Assembly (NCBI RefSeq): GCF_009905255.1
Contig: NZ_CP047602.1
Coordinates: 310,001 to 374,000 of the forward strand
DNA length: 64,000 nt
From: Thermoanaerobacterium aotearoense
Lineage (GTDB): Bacteria > Bacillota > Thermoanaerobacteria > Thermoanaerobacterales > Thermoanaerobacteraceae
Direction: 5' to 3'
This document shows positions 8,068 to 17,337 of this stretch, piece by piece. How positions within the stretch are numbered: position 1 is the stretch's first letter; each line of letters starts with the position of its first letter. A program made the position numbers and the translations under genes. Below the pieces are notes generated by a model that saw only the letters and a list, made by a program, of their open reading frames with translations, searched no databases and had not been told where the DNA came from.

Positions 8068-10551
8068 ATGGATATAAGGTCTTATGAGATAGAGATAGAT
8101 GAGAAGTCTGTTTTAAGGTATTTAGGATATAAAGATTCTGAGCCTTATAAAGATTTATTAGACAAAATCAGGAATGCTATAAATGATGCTTATGATGTCA
8201 TTGAGCCTGTGGTCTGCTTTGACAGGGCTTCTTTTGAGTACGACAATGAAAATGATGCCATAAAGTTTCTAAGCGGTGATATGATAAATGATAAATACAT
8301 AGTAGAAAGATTAAAAGGTGCAGAATATGTTATTATGGCTGTTGTCACAATTAAAGGCGGCATTGAAAGTGCATCATCAAGGCTTTTTAACGATGGAAAG
8401 TATATGAATGGAATGATATACGATGCCATCGGGAATGCGGCATTAGATAAGCTTTGCGAGAAGTTTTACAGAGATGTGGCGGATTATGCGTCAAAAGAAG
8501 GGTATGCAGTGACGGAGATGATGTTTCCCGGCGATGACAAGTGGGATATAGCATCACAGAAGATCATATTCAAACACCTTGATGCATCTAAGATAGGCGT
8601 TACGTTGGATGAAAATAACGTGATGCGCCCTGTAAAATCTCTGTCCTTCATATTAGGAATAGGAAAAGATATTAAGTCGTCATCTTCACACAATGATTGC
8701 AGCAAGTGCGATTTTTCCCAGTGCATCTACCGCAATGAGAAAAATATAAATTATTTGTTAAAAGTCAAATACAGAGATGAATACAAGGAAATTTTAGCGC
8801 AAGATGGTGCAAACCTTTTTAAAACATTGATAGAAAATGGCGTGCCAGTGCCTAATTCATGTGGCGGCTATCGCACTTGTGGAAAGTGCAAAGTCATAAT
8901 AGATGATAAGCTTCCTGTGACTTCTGAGGAGATGAAGAATTTAAGCGATACAGAGCTTGAAAAGGGCGTAAGGCTTTCATGCTTTGTAAATATTGATAGA
9001 GATCTTTCTATCACGATTTTAGATGAAGGAGAAATATCAGTCTTGACTGATAGCATGGGACTATTTGAAGTCGACAGTGTAAACCCGAGAGTTAAAAAAA
9101 TCCGCATAAAGCTTGATATGCCTACACTGGATGACCAGAGAGATGATTTTAAAAGAATATGCGATGCATTAGGATTTGACGCAAAAATTCCACTAAGCGT
9201 ATTAAAGGTGCTTCCAGGCGTATTAGAGAAAAATGGCTACAATGCCATTTGCGTATTGAGAAAGAATGAGATCATATCGGTTGAAGGTTCTGACTCTGTT
9301 GGCAGTTTATACGGCATATCTTTGGATATAGGCACTACTACAATTGCTGCATACTTGTACGACATTGCCACAGGGAAAATGATAGATGTTTTTTCAGGCG
9401 CGAATCCACAAAGGTCGTATGGTGCCGATGTCATATCGAGGATAAATTATACAATCGCTAAAGAAGATGGACTTTATAGATTGCACATGGCGATGATTGA
9501 AGAAATCAATATGATAGTAGATCACTTTTGCGAAAGACAAGGAATTTCAAATGAAAGTATATATGAAATAGTGATGGTTGGCAATACCGTCATGATGCAC
9601 TTGGCTTTAGGAGTACCTGCTAAGAATATCGCTAATTCGCCTTATATACCTGCATTTACGTCATCGATTGAAGTTAGGTCAAGAGATTTAGGGATAGATA
9701 TAAACAAAGAAGGGTACGTTGTGACGCTTCCTATGGTTTCTTCATACGTAGGAGCGGATACGGTGGCGGCTGTACTTTCAAGCCGCATCAGTGAAAGCGA
9801 CGATATCATTTTGCTGATAGATATAGGCACAAATGGAGAGATAGTGCTGGGGAATAAAGACTTTCTCATATCGTGCTCCGCTGCTGCAGGTCCTGCTTTT
9901 GAAGGAGCTGGCATTACTTTCGGTTTAAGCGGTGTAGAAGGCGCAATAGATCATGTGGACCTTGAAAGAGATCCCATATTTACTACCATTGGAGGAAAAG
10001 CAGCAAAAGGTATATGCGGTTCAGGCATCGTCGATGTGGTGGCAGAGCTTTTTGAGCATGGGATAATGGATACCACCGGTAGGATAATGGAGAGTGAAGA
10101 AGTAGTGGATCCGGTGGGAAGGAAATTTTTAAACAGTTTAGTTAAATACGATGATACACCATCATTTTTAATTGATGAGGCAGGTGGCATATACCTTACA
10201 CAAAAGGATATAAGGCAGGTACAATTGGCAAAAGGAGCCATACAGGCTGGAATCAATATTCTCATGAAAGAGATGGATATTGCTGAAAAAGATATAAAAA
10301 GAGTTTACTTGGCAGGAGGGTTTGGCAGTTACATAAGCATAGAAAGCGCTGCAGCAATCGGACTTATACCAAAGGGATTAAAAGAGAAAGCAGTTCAAAT
10401 AGGGAACGCAGCAGGGTTAGGAGCGTCATTTGCACTTCTCTCTGATGATATGCTTGAGAAATCAAAAGTGATAAGAGACAAGGTTAAGTACATAGAGCTT
10501 TCAAATAAATCTTCTTTTCAAGAGGAATTTTTAAAATCATTGTACTTTTAA
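8068..10551 (+). CDS. Corrinoid-protein reductive activator with N-terminal MetH-activation-like domain
   Basis: 827 residues in three parts. Residues 1-200 resemble the B12-dependent methionine synthase activation domain (MMFPGDDKWDIASQKIIFKH, then IGVTLDENNVMRPVKSLSFI). A Cys patch C211-x2-C214-x4-C219 follows. A 2Fe-2S ferredoxin domain has C265-x5-C271-x2-C274 and C305. The C-terminal half is an ASKHA ATPase (SLDIGTTTIAAYLYD, later LIDIGTNGEIVLG and AGGFGSYISIE), as in RACo/RamA activators that reduce inactive Co(II) corrinoids using ATP. The start at 8068 follows GGAGGAG. No partner corrinoid protein is encoded nearby, so the target (MetH or a methyltransferase) is inferred only. Confidence 0.8.
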   Translation: MDIRSYEIEIDEKSVLRYLGYKDSEPYKDLLDKIRNAINDAYDVIEPVVCFDRASFEYDNENDAIKFLSGDMINDKYIVERLKGAEYVIMAVVTIKGGIESASSRLFNDGKYMNGMIYDAIGNAALDKLCEKFYRDVADYASKEGYAVTEMMFPGDDKWDIASQKIIFKHLDASKIGVTLDENNVMRPVKSLSFILGIGKDIKSSSSHNDCSKCDFSQCIYRNEKNINYLLKVKYRDEYKEILAQDGANLFKTLIENGVPVPNSCGGYRTCGKCKVIIDDKLPVTSEEMKNLSDTELEKGVRLSCFVNIDRDLSITILDEGEISVLTDSMGLFEVDSVNPRVKKIRIKLDMPTLDDQRDDFKRICDALGFDAKIPLSVLKVLPGVLEKNGYNAICVLRKNEIISVEGSDSVGSLYGISLDIGTTTIAAYLYDIATGKMIDVFSGANPQRSYGADVISRINYTIAKEDGLYRLHMAMIEEINMIVDHFCERQGISNESIYEIVMVGNTVMMHLALGVPAKNIANSPYIPAFTSSIEVRSRDLGIDINKEGYVVTLPMVSSYVGADTVAAVLSSRISESDDIILLIDIGTNGEIVLGNKDFLISCSAAAGPAFEGAGITFGLSGVEGAIDHVDLERDPIFTTIGGKAAKGICGSGIVDVVAELFEHGIMDTTGRIMESEEVVDPVGRKFLNSLVKYDDTPSFLIDEAGGIYLTQKDIRQVQLAKGAIQAGINILMKEMDIAEKDIKRVYLAGGFGSYISIESAAAIGLIPKGLKEKAVQIGNAAGLGASFALLSDDMLEKSKVIRDKVKYIELSNKSSFQEEFLKSLYF

Positions 10552-10569
10552 AATTCCTCTTATTTTTTT
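10520..10569 (+). terminator. Long-stem terminator overlapping the gene end
   Basis: AAGAGGAATTTTTAAAA (10520-10536) pairs with TTTTAAAATTCCTCTT (10546-10561) and is followed by a T-rich run. The stop codon lies inside the stem. Confidence 0.75.
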
Positions 10570-10578
10570 AGAAGTGTA

Positions 10579-10634
10579 TTGACTATATGGTCAATAAAGA
10601 CTATAATCGAATTGGATATTGACCAAATGGTCAA
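10579..10634 (+). promoter_or_regulatory. ABC exporter promoter with two TetR-type operators
   Basis: TTGACT (10579-10584), a 17-bp spacer, TATAAT (10602-10607). Two 16-bp dyads share one pattern: TTGACTATATGGTCAA (10579-10594, covering the -35) and TTGACCAAATGGTCAA (10619-10634, before the ribosome site). They are 40 bp apart, about four helical turns. The TetR gene at 13167 in the same operon is the obvious binding candidate. Confidence 0.75.
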
Positions 10635-10649
10635 AAAGGAGGCGCTTTT

Positions 10650-11525
10650 ATGAAAATCATTGAAGTTAATAACTTGACCAAGTATTACGGCAAATCAAGG
10701 GGTATAATCGATGTAAGCTTTGATGTGGAAGAAGGTGAGGTATTCGGCTTCATAGGCCCTAATGGTGCAGGGAAATCCACTACAATAAGGATACTCTTAT
10801 CTCTTATTTATCCTACATCTGGCAGCGCCAGGATTTTCGGCAAAGACTGCATAAAGTACGGACCAGATATAAAGAAGGATATAGGATATCTGCCATCAGA
10901 AGTCTTCTACTACGACAACATGAAGGTGATAGACCTTTTAAAGTATTCTGCAAGTTTTTATAAAAAGGACTGCAGCAAGAGGATAAAAGAGCTTTCAGAA
11001 CTTATGGATTTGGATTTGGACAAAAGGATCGACGACCTTTCATACGGCAACAGAAAGAAAGTAGGCATAGTACAGGGACTTTTGCACGAGCCTAAACTGC
11101 TTATATTAGATGAGCCGACAAGTGGACTTGACCCACTTATGCAGCAAAGGTTTTTCAATCTTTTAAAAGAAGAAAACAAGAAAGGTGTCACAATTCTGTT
11201 TTCGTCCCACATACTAAGCGAAGTCCAAAAATTGTGTGATAGGGTGGCTATCATAAAGGAAGGCAAAATAGTGAGCCTTGAGAAGATAAGCACATTGAGG
11301 GAAAATAGCTATAAGAAAATCTACATTGAGGCAAATGCTCCTTTAAAAAGTGAGTATTTTAATATGGATGGTGTAAGCGATCTTCAGGTAAAAGATAGGA
11401 CGGTCAGCTTTTTATTTAAAGGTGATATAAACAATATAACGAAGAAGATAGCAGAGATAAGCATATCAGATATTGCCATTGAAGAGCCCAGTTTAGAAGA
11501 AATCTTCATGCATTACTACACTTAA
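10650..11525 (+). CDS. ABC transporter ATP-binding protein (ABC-2 exporter type)
   Basis: 291 residues. Walker A FIGPNGAGKSTTIRIL, Q-loop region IGYLPSEV, signature LSYGNRKKVGIVQGL (a variant of LSGGQ), Walker B LLILDEPTSGLDPLMQ and switch ILFSSHILSEV. The C-terminal ~75 residues form the short extra domain common in CcmA/NatA-type ATPases. It pairs with the two permease genes directly downstream. These systems commonly export drugs, peptides or lipids; the cargo is not identifiable. Confidence 0.88.
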   Translation: MKIIEVNNLTKYYGKSRGIIDVSFDVEEGEVFGFIGPNGAGKSTTIRILLSLIYPTSGSARIFGKDCIKYGPDIKKDIGYLPSEVFYYDNMKVIDLLKYSASFYKKDCSKRIKELSELMDLDLDKRIDDLSYGNRKKVGIVQGLLHEPKLLILDEPTSGLDPLMQQRFFNLLKEENKKGVTILFSSHILSEVQKLCDRVAIIKEGKIVSLEKISTLRENSYKKIYIEANAPLKSEYFNMDGVSDLQVKDRTVSFLFKGDINNITKKIAEISISDIAIEEPSLEEIFMHYYT

Positions 11526-11537
11526 GGGGGTGTCATT

Positions 11538-12335
11538 ATGAACGTATTTTTGTACGAGTTGAAATCAAAAACAAAGTCTTTAGCCGTCTGGTCTATATCA
11601 CTAATCTTTGTGGCAGTTTTTTTACTTTCCATGTATCCTACCTTTTACAAGAATGCGTCTTTGTTCAAAGATGTATTAGAAGGCTATCCTGTAGCTGTGA
11701 GAAAAGCTTTTGGCATCTCTATTGACGACATAATCAAGTTTTTAGGCTATTATTCTTATGTATTTTCTTATGTGGTGCTTTTAGGTGCTATACAAGCCAT
11801 GAATTACGGTGTGTCTTCGATATCAAAGGAGATTAAGCTTAAAACGGCTGATTTTCTCATGACGAAACCTGTAAAGCGAGGATATATTTTAACGTCAAAG
11901 ATTTTATCATCCATCGTCGTACTTTTGATTACAGATGCTGTTTACTTTTTATCTGCATTTATCATGGCAAAATCGGTAGCGAAAGAGCCTTTTAACATCA
12001 AACTCTTTTTCATGATTTCTGTTACACTTTTGTTTGTGGAGATGATATTTTTATCTATCGGGGTTTTGCTGTCATCGGTTGCGAGGAAGATTAAGTCTAC
12101 AACATCTATTTCTTTAGGAGTTGTATTTGCATTTTATGTAATTGGCATGATTCAGGCTATTTTAAACGACGACAACATGAAATATTTGACGCCTTTTAAA
12201 TATTTCGATTTAAACTACATCATGAAAAATTCTTCGTATGACATTCATTTTTCCGTCATATCTTTGCTTATAGTCGTTGTGTCGATTTTTTTAAGCTATG
12301 TCTTTTTTCAAAAAAGAGACATCTATGCAATGTAA
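11538..12335 (+). CDS. ABC-2 type permease, first subunit
   Basis: 265 residues with six predicted membrane segments and a soluble N-terminus. The sequence TADFLMTKPVKRGYILTSKI between the second and third segments is the coupling region found in ABC-2 permeases of this type. It is related to the next gene, so the exporter is probably a heterodimeric membrane pair with one ATPase. GGGGGTG precedes the start. Confidence 0.82.
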   Translation: MNVFLYELKSKTKSLAVWSISLIFVAVFLLSMYPTFYKNASLFKDVLEGYPVAVRKAFGISIDDIIKFLGYYSYVFSYVVLLGAIQAMNYGVSSISKEIKLKTADFLMTKPVKRGYILTSKILSSIVVLLITDAVYFLSAFIMAKSVAKEPFNIKLFFMISVTLLFVEMIFLSIGVLLSSVARKIKSTTSISLGVVFAFYVIGMIQAILNDDNMKYLTPFKYFDLNYIMKNSSYDIHFSVISLLIVVVSIFLSYVFFQKRDIYAM

Positions 12336-12347
12336 GGGGGAATATGA

Positions 12348-13148
12348 GTGAATATTTACATTAAAGAGATGAAATCCAGCGTTAAGTCATTGATTATATG
12401 GTCTTTGGTGATGATTGCCTTTGTGGCGTCGTCGATGGGGAAATTTGCTGCCAGCTCATCCATATCTGGACAATCTCTTAACGACATGATTTCAAAGATG
12501 CCTGATGCCTTAAAATCCATGTTTGGCAGTGGAAATTTTGATTTATCGAAGGCTATAGGTTTTTACGGCGCCATGTTCATATACATCGTATTGATGGCTG
12601 CTTTGCACGCTTCGCTGATTGGTTCTAATATACTTTCTAAAGAGGAAGATGATAAAACTGCGGAATTTTTGATGTCAAAACCTGTGCCGAGAGCAAAGGT
12701 TATTACGTCAAAGCTTTTTGCCGCGTTTACAAATATAATCATTTTTAATGCTGTGACTTTCGTTTCATCTTTGTATTTTGTGGGATACTACAGCAAGGGT
12801 GAAAACATTAGTGGTGATGTGCTAAAATTGATGTTGGGCGTATTAGCATTGCAGCTTATATATGTTTCATTGGGATTGTACTTTTCAAGTTTTTTAAGAA
12901 ATCCCAGGTTATCTTCGCCTATTACTATAGGTGTGATGCTGGCAACGTATATTTTATCTCTTGCCATAGATATAGACAATCACCTTTCCCGTTTAAAGTA
13001 CCTTACGCCTTTTAAGTATTTTGACGCAAAAAATTTGATGAATGGGAAGAGATTTGAGATAATATATGTTGCAATATCCGCTTTAATTGTGATATTGTGT
13101 ATTGGCGGGACTTATGTTTTCTATCAAAAGAGGGATTTGAAAATTTAG
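12348..13148 (+). CDS. ABC-2 type permease, second subunit
   Basis: 266 residues, six predicted membrane segments. It shares with the upstream permease the N-terminal pattern (KEMKSSVKSLIIWSL against ELKSKTKSLAVWSI), the coupling sequence TAEFLMSKPVPRAKVITSKL and the C-terminal YVFYQKRD ending, so the pair arose by duplication. The start is GTG at 12348 after AAGGGGG. Confidence 0.82.
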   Translation: MNIYIKEMKSSVKSLIIWSLVMIAFVASSMGKFAASSSISGQSLNDMISKMPDALKSMFGSGNFDLSKAIGFYGAMFIYIVLMAALHASLIGSNILSKEEDDKTAEFLMSKPVPRAKVITSKLFAAFTNIIIFNAVTFVSSLYFVGYYSKGENISGDVLKLMLGVLALQLIYVSLGLYFSSFLRNPRLSSPITIGVMLATYILSLAIDIDNHLSRLKYLTPFKYFDAKNLMNGKRFEIIYVAISALIVILCIGGTYVFYQKRDLKI

Positions 13149-13166
13149 TTTTAGGAAGGGATCTTT

Positions 13167-13796
13167 TTGTACGATAGCTTTGAAAATCTAAGCGATGAAA
13201 AGAGGGACAGGATAATTGAAGCAAGTCTAAGAGAGTTTTCTGAAAAAGGCTATATGAGGGCTTCTACAAACGAAATTGTCAAAAATGCTGGAATATCAAA
13301 AGGCCTTCTTTTCCACTACTTTAAGAGCAAAAAGAATTTGTTTTTGTATCTTTTTGATCGGATTGTAGATGAGTTTGTCGCTGCTTTTTATGAATTCATA
13401 GATGATTCATCTTCGGATATATTTGACAGGCTTATGAGCTGGACAATGGTTAAATTCAGATTGTATTACAGAAAGCCTTTAGAGTACAGATTTTTAACAG
13501 TATCTATTTATGATTCGCCAGAAGAAATAAAAGATGACATATTGAAAAGATATGAGAGAATAAGCAGTGAAGTCATGAAGAAATTTATGGAAAATTTAGA
13601 TTTGTCGCGATTTCGAAAAGACGTAGATATTAGTAGGTCTTTAAGCTTTATCATGACGTCCATTGAAGCGATTGGCAACAATTATATAAAGAAGTATAAT
13701 CATGACATTGACAAACTTATTGCGGATAAAGATAAGATCATTGATGATTTAAAAAGTTGCATAAACATGCTTAAGTATGGTATATATGAGAAGTGA
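13167..13796 (+). CDS. TetR family regulator of the ABC exporter operon
   Basis: 209 residues. The TetR helix-turn-helix lies at about residues 25-55 (MRASTNEIVKNAGISKGLLF, then HYFKSKKNLFLYLF). Start is TTG at 13167 after GGAAGGG. It is the last gene of the exporter operon and probably represses it through the paired dyads at 10579-10634, with the exported compound or a related signal as inducer. Confidence 0.85.
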   Translation: MYDSFENLSDEKRDRIIEASLREFSEKGYMRASTNEIVKNAGISKGLLFHYFKSKKNLFLYLFDRIVDEFVAAFYEFIDDSSSDIFDRLMSWTMVKFRLYYRKPLEYRFLTVSIYDSPEEIKDDILKRYERISSEVMKKFMENLDLSRFRKDVDISRSLSFIMTSIEAIGNNYIKKYNHDIDKLIADKDKIIDDLKSCINMLKYGIYEK

Positions 13797-13917
13797 TGGA
13801 ATGAAATTGGGTGGTTAATACACCTGATTTTTTTGCCTTTAAATAGGTACTGGATTTTTTCTTCAAAAGTGATACTATTAAGACGTACGGAATTATGAGA
13901 AAAGGAAGTGCTTAATT

Positions 13918-14697
13918 ATGAGTTTACATGATGACATAATGAATTTCATCAGCAATGCTGATGGAGATATAGGTGTTTCTGTAAAAAATCTGAAGACTGG
14001 AGAAATAATAAGCGTAAATGAAGATATGATGTTTCCATCTGCCAGCACGATAAAAATACTTATCATGGCACAGATATATAAGATGGCTAAAGAAGGGTAC
14101 ATAAGGCTAACTGACAACATCGTTTTATCTGACTTTATGAAGACGGACGGCAGCGGGATCTTGTACCAGTTAAACAGCAAGCACAAATTCACCATAGAAG
14201 AACTTATAACGCTGATGATAATTATAAGCGACAATACTGCCGCAAATGTTTTGATCGATATAGCAGATATGAAAAATATAAATAAGATGGCAGAAGATTT
14301 AGGCTTGGTTAATACTAAAATACAGAGAAAGATGATGGACTTTGAAGCAGCAAAATCCGGCAAGGACAACTACACATGTCCAAAGGATATGACGCGCCTT
14401 TTAGAGCAGATGTACTCTGGAAAAGTTGTAGATGAGGAGTACAGCATTAAGATGATAGAAGTCTTAAAGAAGCAACAGGATTTGGGAAGGCTTGATATGT
14501 ACTTGCCGGATGACATAGTGATTGCTCATAAGCCTGGGGAACTTAAATCTTTAGAGCACGATGTAGGAATAGTGTTTTTAAAAGATTGCGACTACATAAT
14601 AAGTGTGATGACAAACAACATGACTACGAATCTTGATGGAAAGATTGCCATAGGGAAAATATCAAAGATGGTCTACGACGAATACGTAAGATTATAA
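13918..14697 (+). CDS. Class A beta-lactamase-like serine hydrolase, no signal peptide
   Basis: 259 residues. The active-site motifs are in order: S43-T-I-K46 (SxxK), S104-D-N106 (SDN), a possible omega-loop glutamate near residue 143, and K205-P-G207 where the family usually has KTG. There is no signal peptide or membrane segment, so it appears cytoplasmic, unlike true beta-lactamases and penicillin-binding proteins. It is more likely a peptidase or esterase of the beta-lactamase-related family than a resistance enzyme. It stands alone and ends in a terminator shared with the converging ATPase gene. Confidence 0.75.
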   Translation: MSLHDDIMNFISNADGDIGVSVKNLKTGEIISVNEDMMFPSASTIKILIMAQIYKMAKEGYIRLTDNIVLSDFMKTDGSGILYQLNSKHKFTIEELITLMIIISDNTAANVLIDIADMKNINKMAEDLGLVNTKIQRKMMDFEAAKSGKDNYTCPKDMTRLLEQMYSGKVVDEEYSIKMIEVLKKQQDLGRLDMYLPDDIVIAHKPGELKSLEHDVGIVFLKDCDYIISVMTNNMTTNLDGKIAIGKISKMVYDEYVRL

Positions 14698-14722
14698 AGC
14701 AGCAAGTTTTGCTGCTTTATTT
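14696..14722. terminator. Bidirectional terminator
   Basis: AAAGCAGCAA (14696-14705), a 3-nt loop, TTGCTGCTTT (14709-14718). The A-run on one side and T-run on the other let it work for both converging genes. Confidence 0.8.
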
Positions 14723-16807
14723 TGTCAAGATTCTAAGGGAGTTAAGCACCGCAAGTACAGTTACCCCAACGTCTGCAAATACTGCTTCCCACATTGTTGC
14801 AAAACCTAATGCTCCTAATGTGAGGACAGATAATTTAACGCCTAATGCCAAAATTATATTTTCTAAAACAATTTTATGAGTTTTCTTTGCTATTTTTATT
14901 GCGTCAACCAATTTATAAGGCTCGTCTGTCATCAGCACTACGTCTGATGCTTCTATAGCAGCATCAGTGCCGATTTTTCCCATTGCAATTCCTATATCTG
15001 CTCTTGTTAAAGCTGGAGCATCATTTATCCCATCTCCAACAAAAGCTACTTTGCCGTTATAGTTATTTCTGCATAGCTCATCGACTACATTGACTTTTTC
15101 ATCAGGCAGAAGCTCCGAGTGAACACCATCAAGTCCTAACTCATTCGATATATATTGGCTTATTTCTTTTTTATCTCCGGTAAGCATGATAAGCCTTTCT
15201 GCACCTAAGCTCTTAAGTGTTTTTACAGTATCTTTGGAGTCTTTTTTTATTGTATCAGATATGACGATGTATCCTGCATATTTTCCGTCTACTGCTATAT
15301 GGACAGCACTGTACGGTCTGACATCCTTACATGCTATATTATGACTTTTCATCAATTTTGAATTTCCTATAAGGATTTCTTTATCATCGATAATAGTTTT
15401 TATGCCATTGCCGGCAAGCTCAACATAATCTTTTATTTTTCCTGCGTCAATTTCTTTGCCGTAAGCATTTATGATAGATGATGCTATAGGATGATTTGAG
15501 TAGTATTCTCCGTATGCAGCATATTTAAGCAGTTCATCGCTTTTTAAAGGATTTTCTGCATTGATTTCTGTCACTTTGAAGGTACCTTCTGTCAATGTGC
15601 CGGTTTTGTCGAAAACTATTGTTTTAACATCGTTTAAAGCTTCTAAGTAATTGCTGCCTTTTATAAGGATGCCGCTTTTTGACGCAGCTCCGATGCCGCT
15701 GAAGAAACTTAACGGTACCGATATGACAAGGGCACATGGACATGATATGACTAAGAATACCAGCGCTCTGTAGATCCAATTTGAGAAGTTCTCATTTAAA
15801 AGTAGAGGAGGGATTGTAGCTATAAATAATGCAGATAGTGTTACGATTGGTGTATAGTATTTTGCAAATTTCGTTATAAAATTTTCGGCTTGTGCTTTTT
15901 TATTGCCGGCATTTTCTATCAAATCAAGAATCTTTGATACAGTTGATTCTTTAAAGTTTTTTTCAACTTTGATAGTGAGAAAGCCGTTTTTGTTTATAAA
16001 ACCGCTTAATACATCAGAACCGATTGTAACTTCCATTGGTAAATATTCTCCTGTCAGAGATGATGTATCCACAAATGATTTACCATCTATTACTTTTCCA
16101 TCCAGCGGTATTTTTTCACCTGGTTTTACTAAGATGATATCGCCTATATTTACTGTTTCTGGCGGTACCTTTTTTATATTATTTCCAATCTTTAAGTTTG
16201 CGTAGTCAGGCCTTATATTCATCAAATCTTTTATTGATTTTCTAGAATTGTCTACAGCGTAATCCTCAATAAGTGTGCCTATTTGATAGAAAAGCATGAC
16301 GGATACGCCTTCTTCATATTTGCCGATTGCAAAGGCACCTATTGTGGATATGCTCATGAGAAAATTTTCATTAAACAATTGACCTTTCAAGAGTTTTTTG
16401 ATGGACAGCGTAATTATTTCTCCACCTGAAATAATGTAACTTATGAAAAAGAAGGAGAACTTCACGTATTCTGGAAGTTTAAAAATAACAGGCAGAATGA
16501 ATAAAATTGCTGCAAATAGTAATTGCTTTATTTTCCATTTAAAGTGGCTGTCTTTGTCTTTTGTGATTTTGCTTTCAGGATCAGAAATATGAATATTTGG
16601 TTCAATATCTTTTACAACTTTCTTTATAATTTTGTTTATATCATTTATCTTGTTTATATTTTCCAACTCAACAGTTAATTTTGTATTTATAAGATCTACT
16701 TTGGCATTGCATATTCCATCTATCTTTTTTACATCATCTTCTATTTTTGCTGCACATACAACACAGTCTAATCCTTCTAACAGAAATGTCTTCTTTGAGC
16801 CTTTCAT
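14717..16807 (-). CDS. cadA: Heavy-metal P1B-type ATPase (Cd/Zn/Pb exporter)
   Basis: 696 residues. An N-terminal HMA-like domain carries a CxxC metal site (GLDCVVCAAKIE). Paired membrane helices precede the actuator region (TSSLTGEYLP). The intramembrane metal site is CPCALVIS, the phosphorylated aspartate is in DKTGTLTEG, and the hinge is VGDGINDAPAL. CPC with these flanks is the Zn/Cd/Pb type. The ATG at 16807 is chosen because GGAGG lies 8 nt upstream; an in-frame ATG 33 bp earlier lacks one. It lies 55 bp behind a CadC-like repressor gene, which gives a standard metal-resistance unit. Confidence 0.9.
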   Translation of the reverse strand: MKGSKKTFLLEGLDCVVCAAKIEDDVKKIDGICNAKVDLINTKLTVELENINKINDINKIIKKVVKDIEPNIHISDPESKITKDKDSHFKWKIKQLLFAAILFILPVIFKLPEYVKFSFFFISYIISGGEIITLSIKKLLKGQLFNENFLMSISTIGAFAIGKYEEGVSVMLFYQIGTLIEDYAVDNSRKSIKDLMNIRPDYANLKIGNNIKKVPPETVNIGDIILVKPGEKIPLDGKVIDGKSFVDTSSLTGEYLPMEVTIGSDVLSGFINKNGFLTIKVEKNFKESTVSKILDLIENAGNKKAQAENFITKFAKYYTPIVTLSALFIATIPPLLLNENFSNWIYRALVFLVISCPCALVISVPLSFFSGIGAASKSGILIKGSNYLEALNDVKTIVFDKTGTLTEGTFKVTEINAENPLKSDELLKYAAYGEYYSNHPIASSIINAYGKEIDAGKIKDYVELAGNGIKTIIDDKEILIGNSKLMKSHNIACKDVRPYSAVHIAVDGKYAGYIVISDTIKKDSKDTVKTLKSLGAERLIMLTGDKKEISQYISNELGLDGVHSELLPDEKVNVVDELCRNNYNGKVAFVGDGINDAPALTRADIGIAMGKIGTDAAIEASDVVLMTDEPYKLVDAIKIAKKTHKIVLENIILALGVKLSVLTLGALGFATMWEAVFADVGVTVLAVLNSLRILTK

Positions 16808-16862
16808 GCTATTTGCCTCCAACCTTATCCCTTCTTTCATATAAATTTAAGCCAGATAACTG

Positions 16863-17228
16863 TCATTCTTCTATATGACTAAAACCTTGGTCAAATATCT
16901 TTGTGACGTGGTCATCTGCGAGAGAATAGTAAGCGACTTTGCCTTCTTTTCTGTGTTTTACCAGTTTGCTTTGCTTTAATATCCTTAGCTGATGAGATAC
17001 TGCAGATTGATTCATGCCAAGTGTCGCCGCAATATCGCATACGCACATTTCGGACTTTAACAAAACACACAATATTTTGATTCTTGTGGTATCGCCAAAT
17101 ATTTTAAAAAGTTCGGCAAGGTCATATAATTTTTCTTCTTCAGGCATTAGCTTTTTTACTTTCTCGACAATGTCAGCGTGTATCACAGTTATTTCGCATA
17201 TATCATCTTTATTGATTTGGTTATTCAT
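16863..17228 (-). CDS. cadC: ArsR/SmtB family metal sensor (CadC-like)
   Basis: 121 residues with a winged helix (MNQSAVSHQLRILKQSKLV). It appears to hold both known metal-site types of the family. Cys ligands for an alpha-3N site are C62-x-C64 (EMCVCD) plus N-terminal C11. A complete alpha-5 set D105, H107, H118, E121 fits the SmtB pattern D-x-H-x10-H-x2-E. Metal binding releases it from DNA. It is the first gene of the efflux operon, and a matching dyad overlaps its promoter. Confidence 0.9.
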   Translation of the reverse strand: MNNQINKDDICEITVIHADIVEKVKKLMPEEEKLYDLAELFKIFGDTTRIKILCVLLKSEMCVCDIAATLGMNQSAVSHQLRILKQSKLVKHRKEGKVAYYSLADDHVTKIFDQGFSHIEE

Positions 17229-17243
17229 AAAAACACCTCAATA

Positions 17244-17295
17244 TATGAATATTTGTTCATACGTTTATTTTATAATTTTCAAAAATAGATGTCAA
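17244..17295 (-). promoter_or_regulatory. cadC-cadA promoter and ArsR-type operator
   Basis: On the minus strand TTGACA (17290-17295), a 17-bp spacer and TAAAAT (17267-17272). The dyad TATGAA-N6-TTCATA (17244-17261) covers the expected transcription start and matches operators known for SmtB/CadC/CzrA repressors. Confidence 0.75.
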
Positions 17296-17337
17296 CTCAT
17301 TTTTTGATTTTCTCAATTATGGTTTAATAAAATGCTG

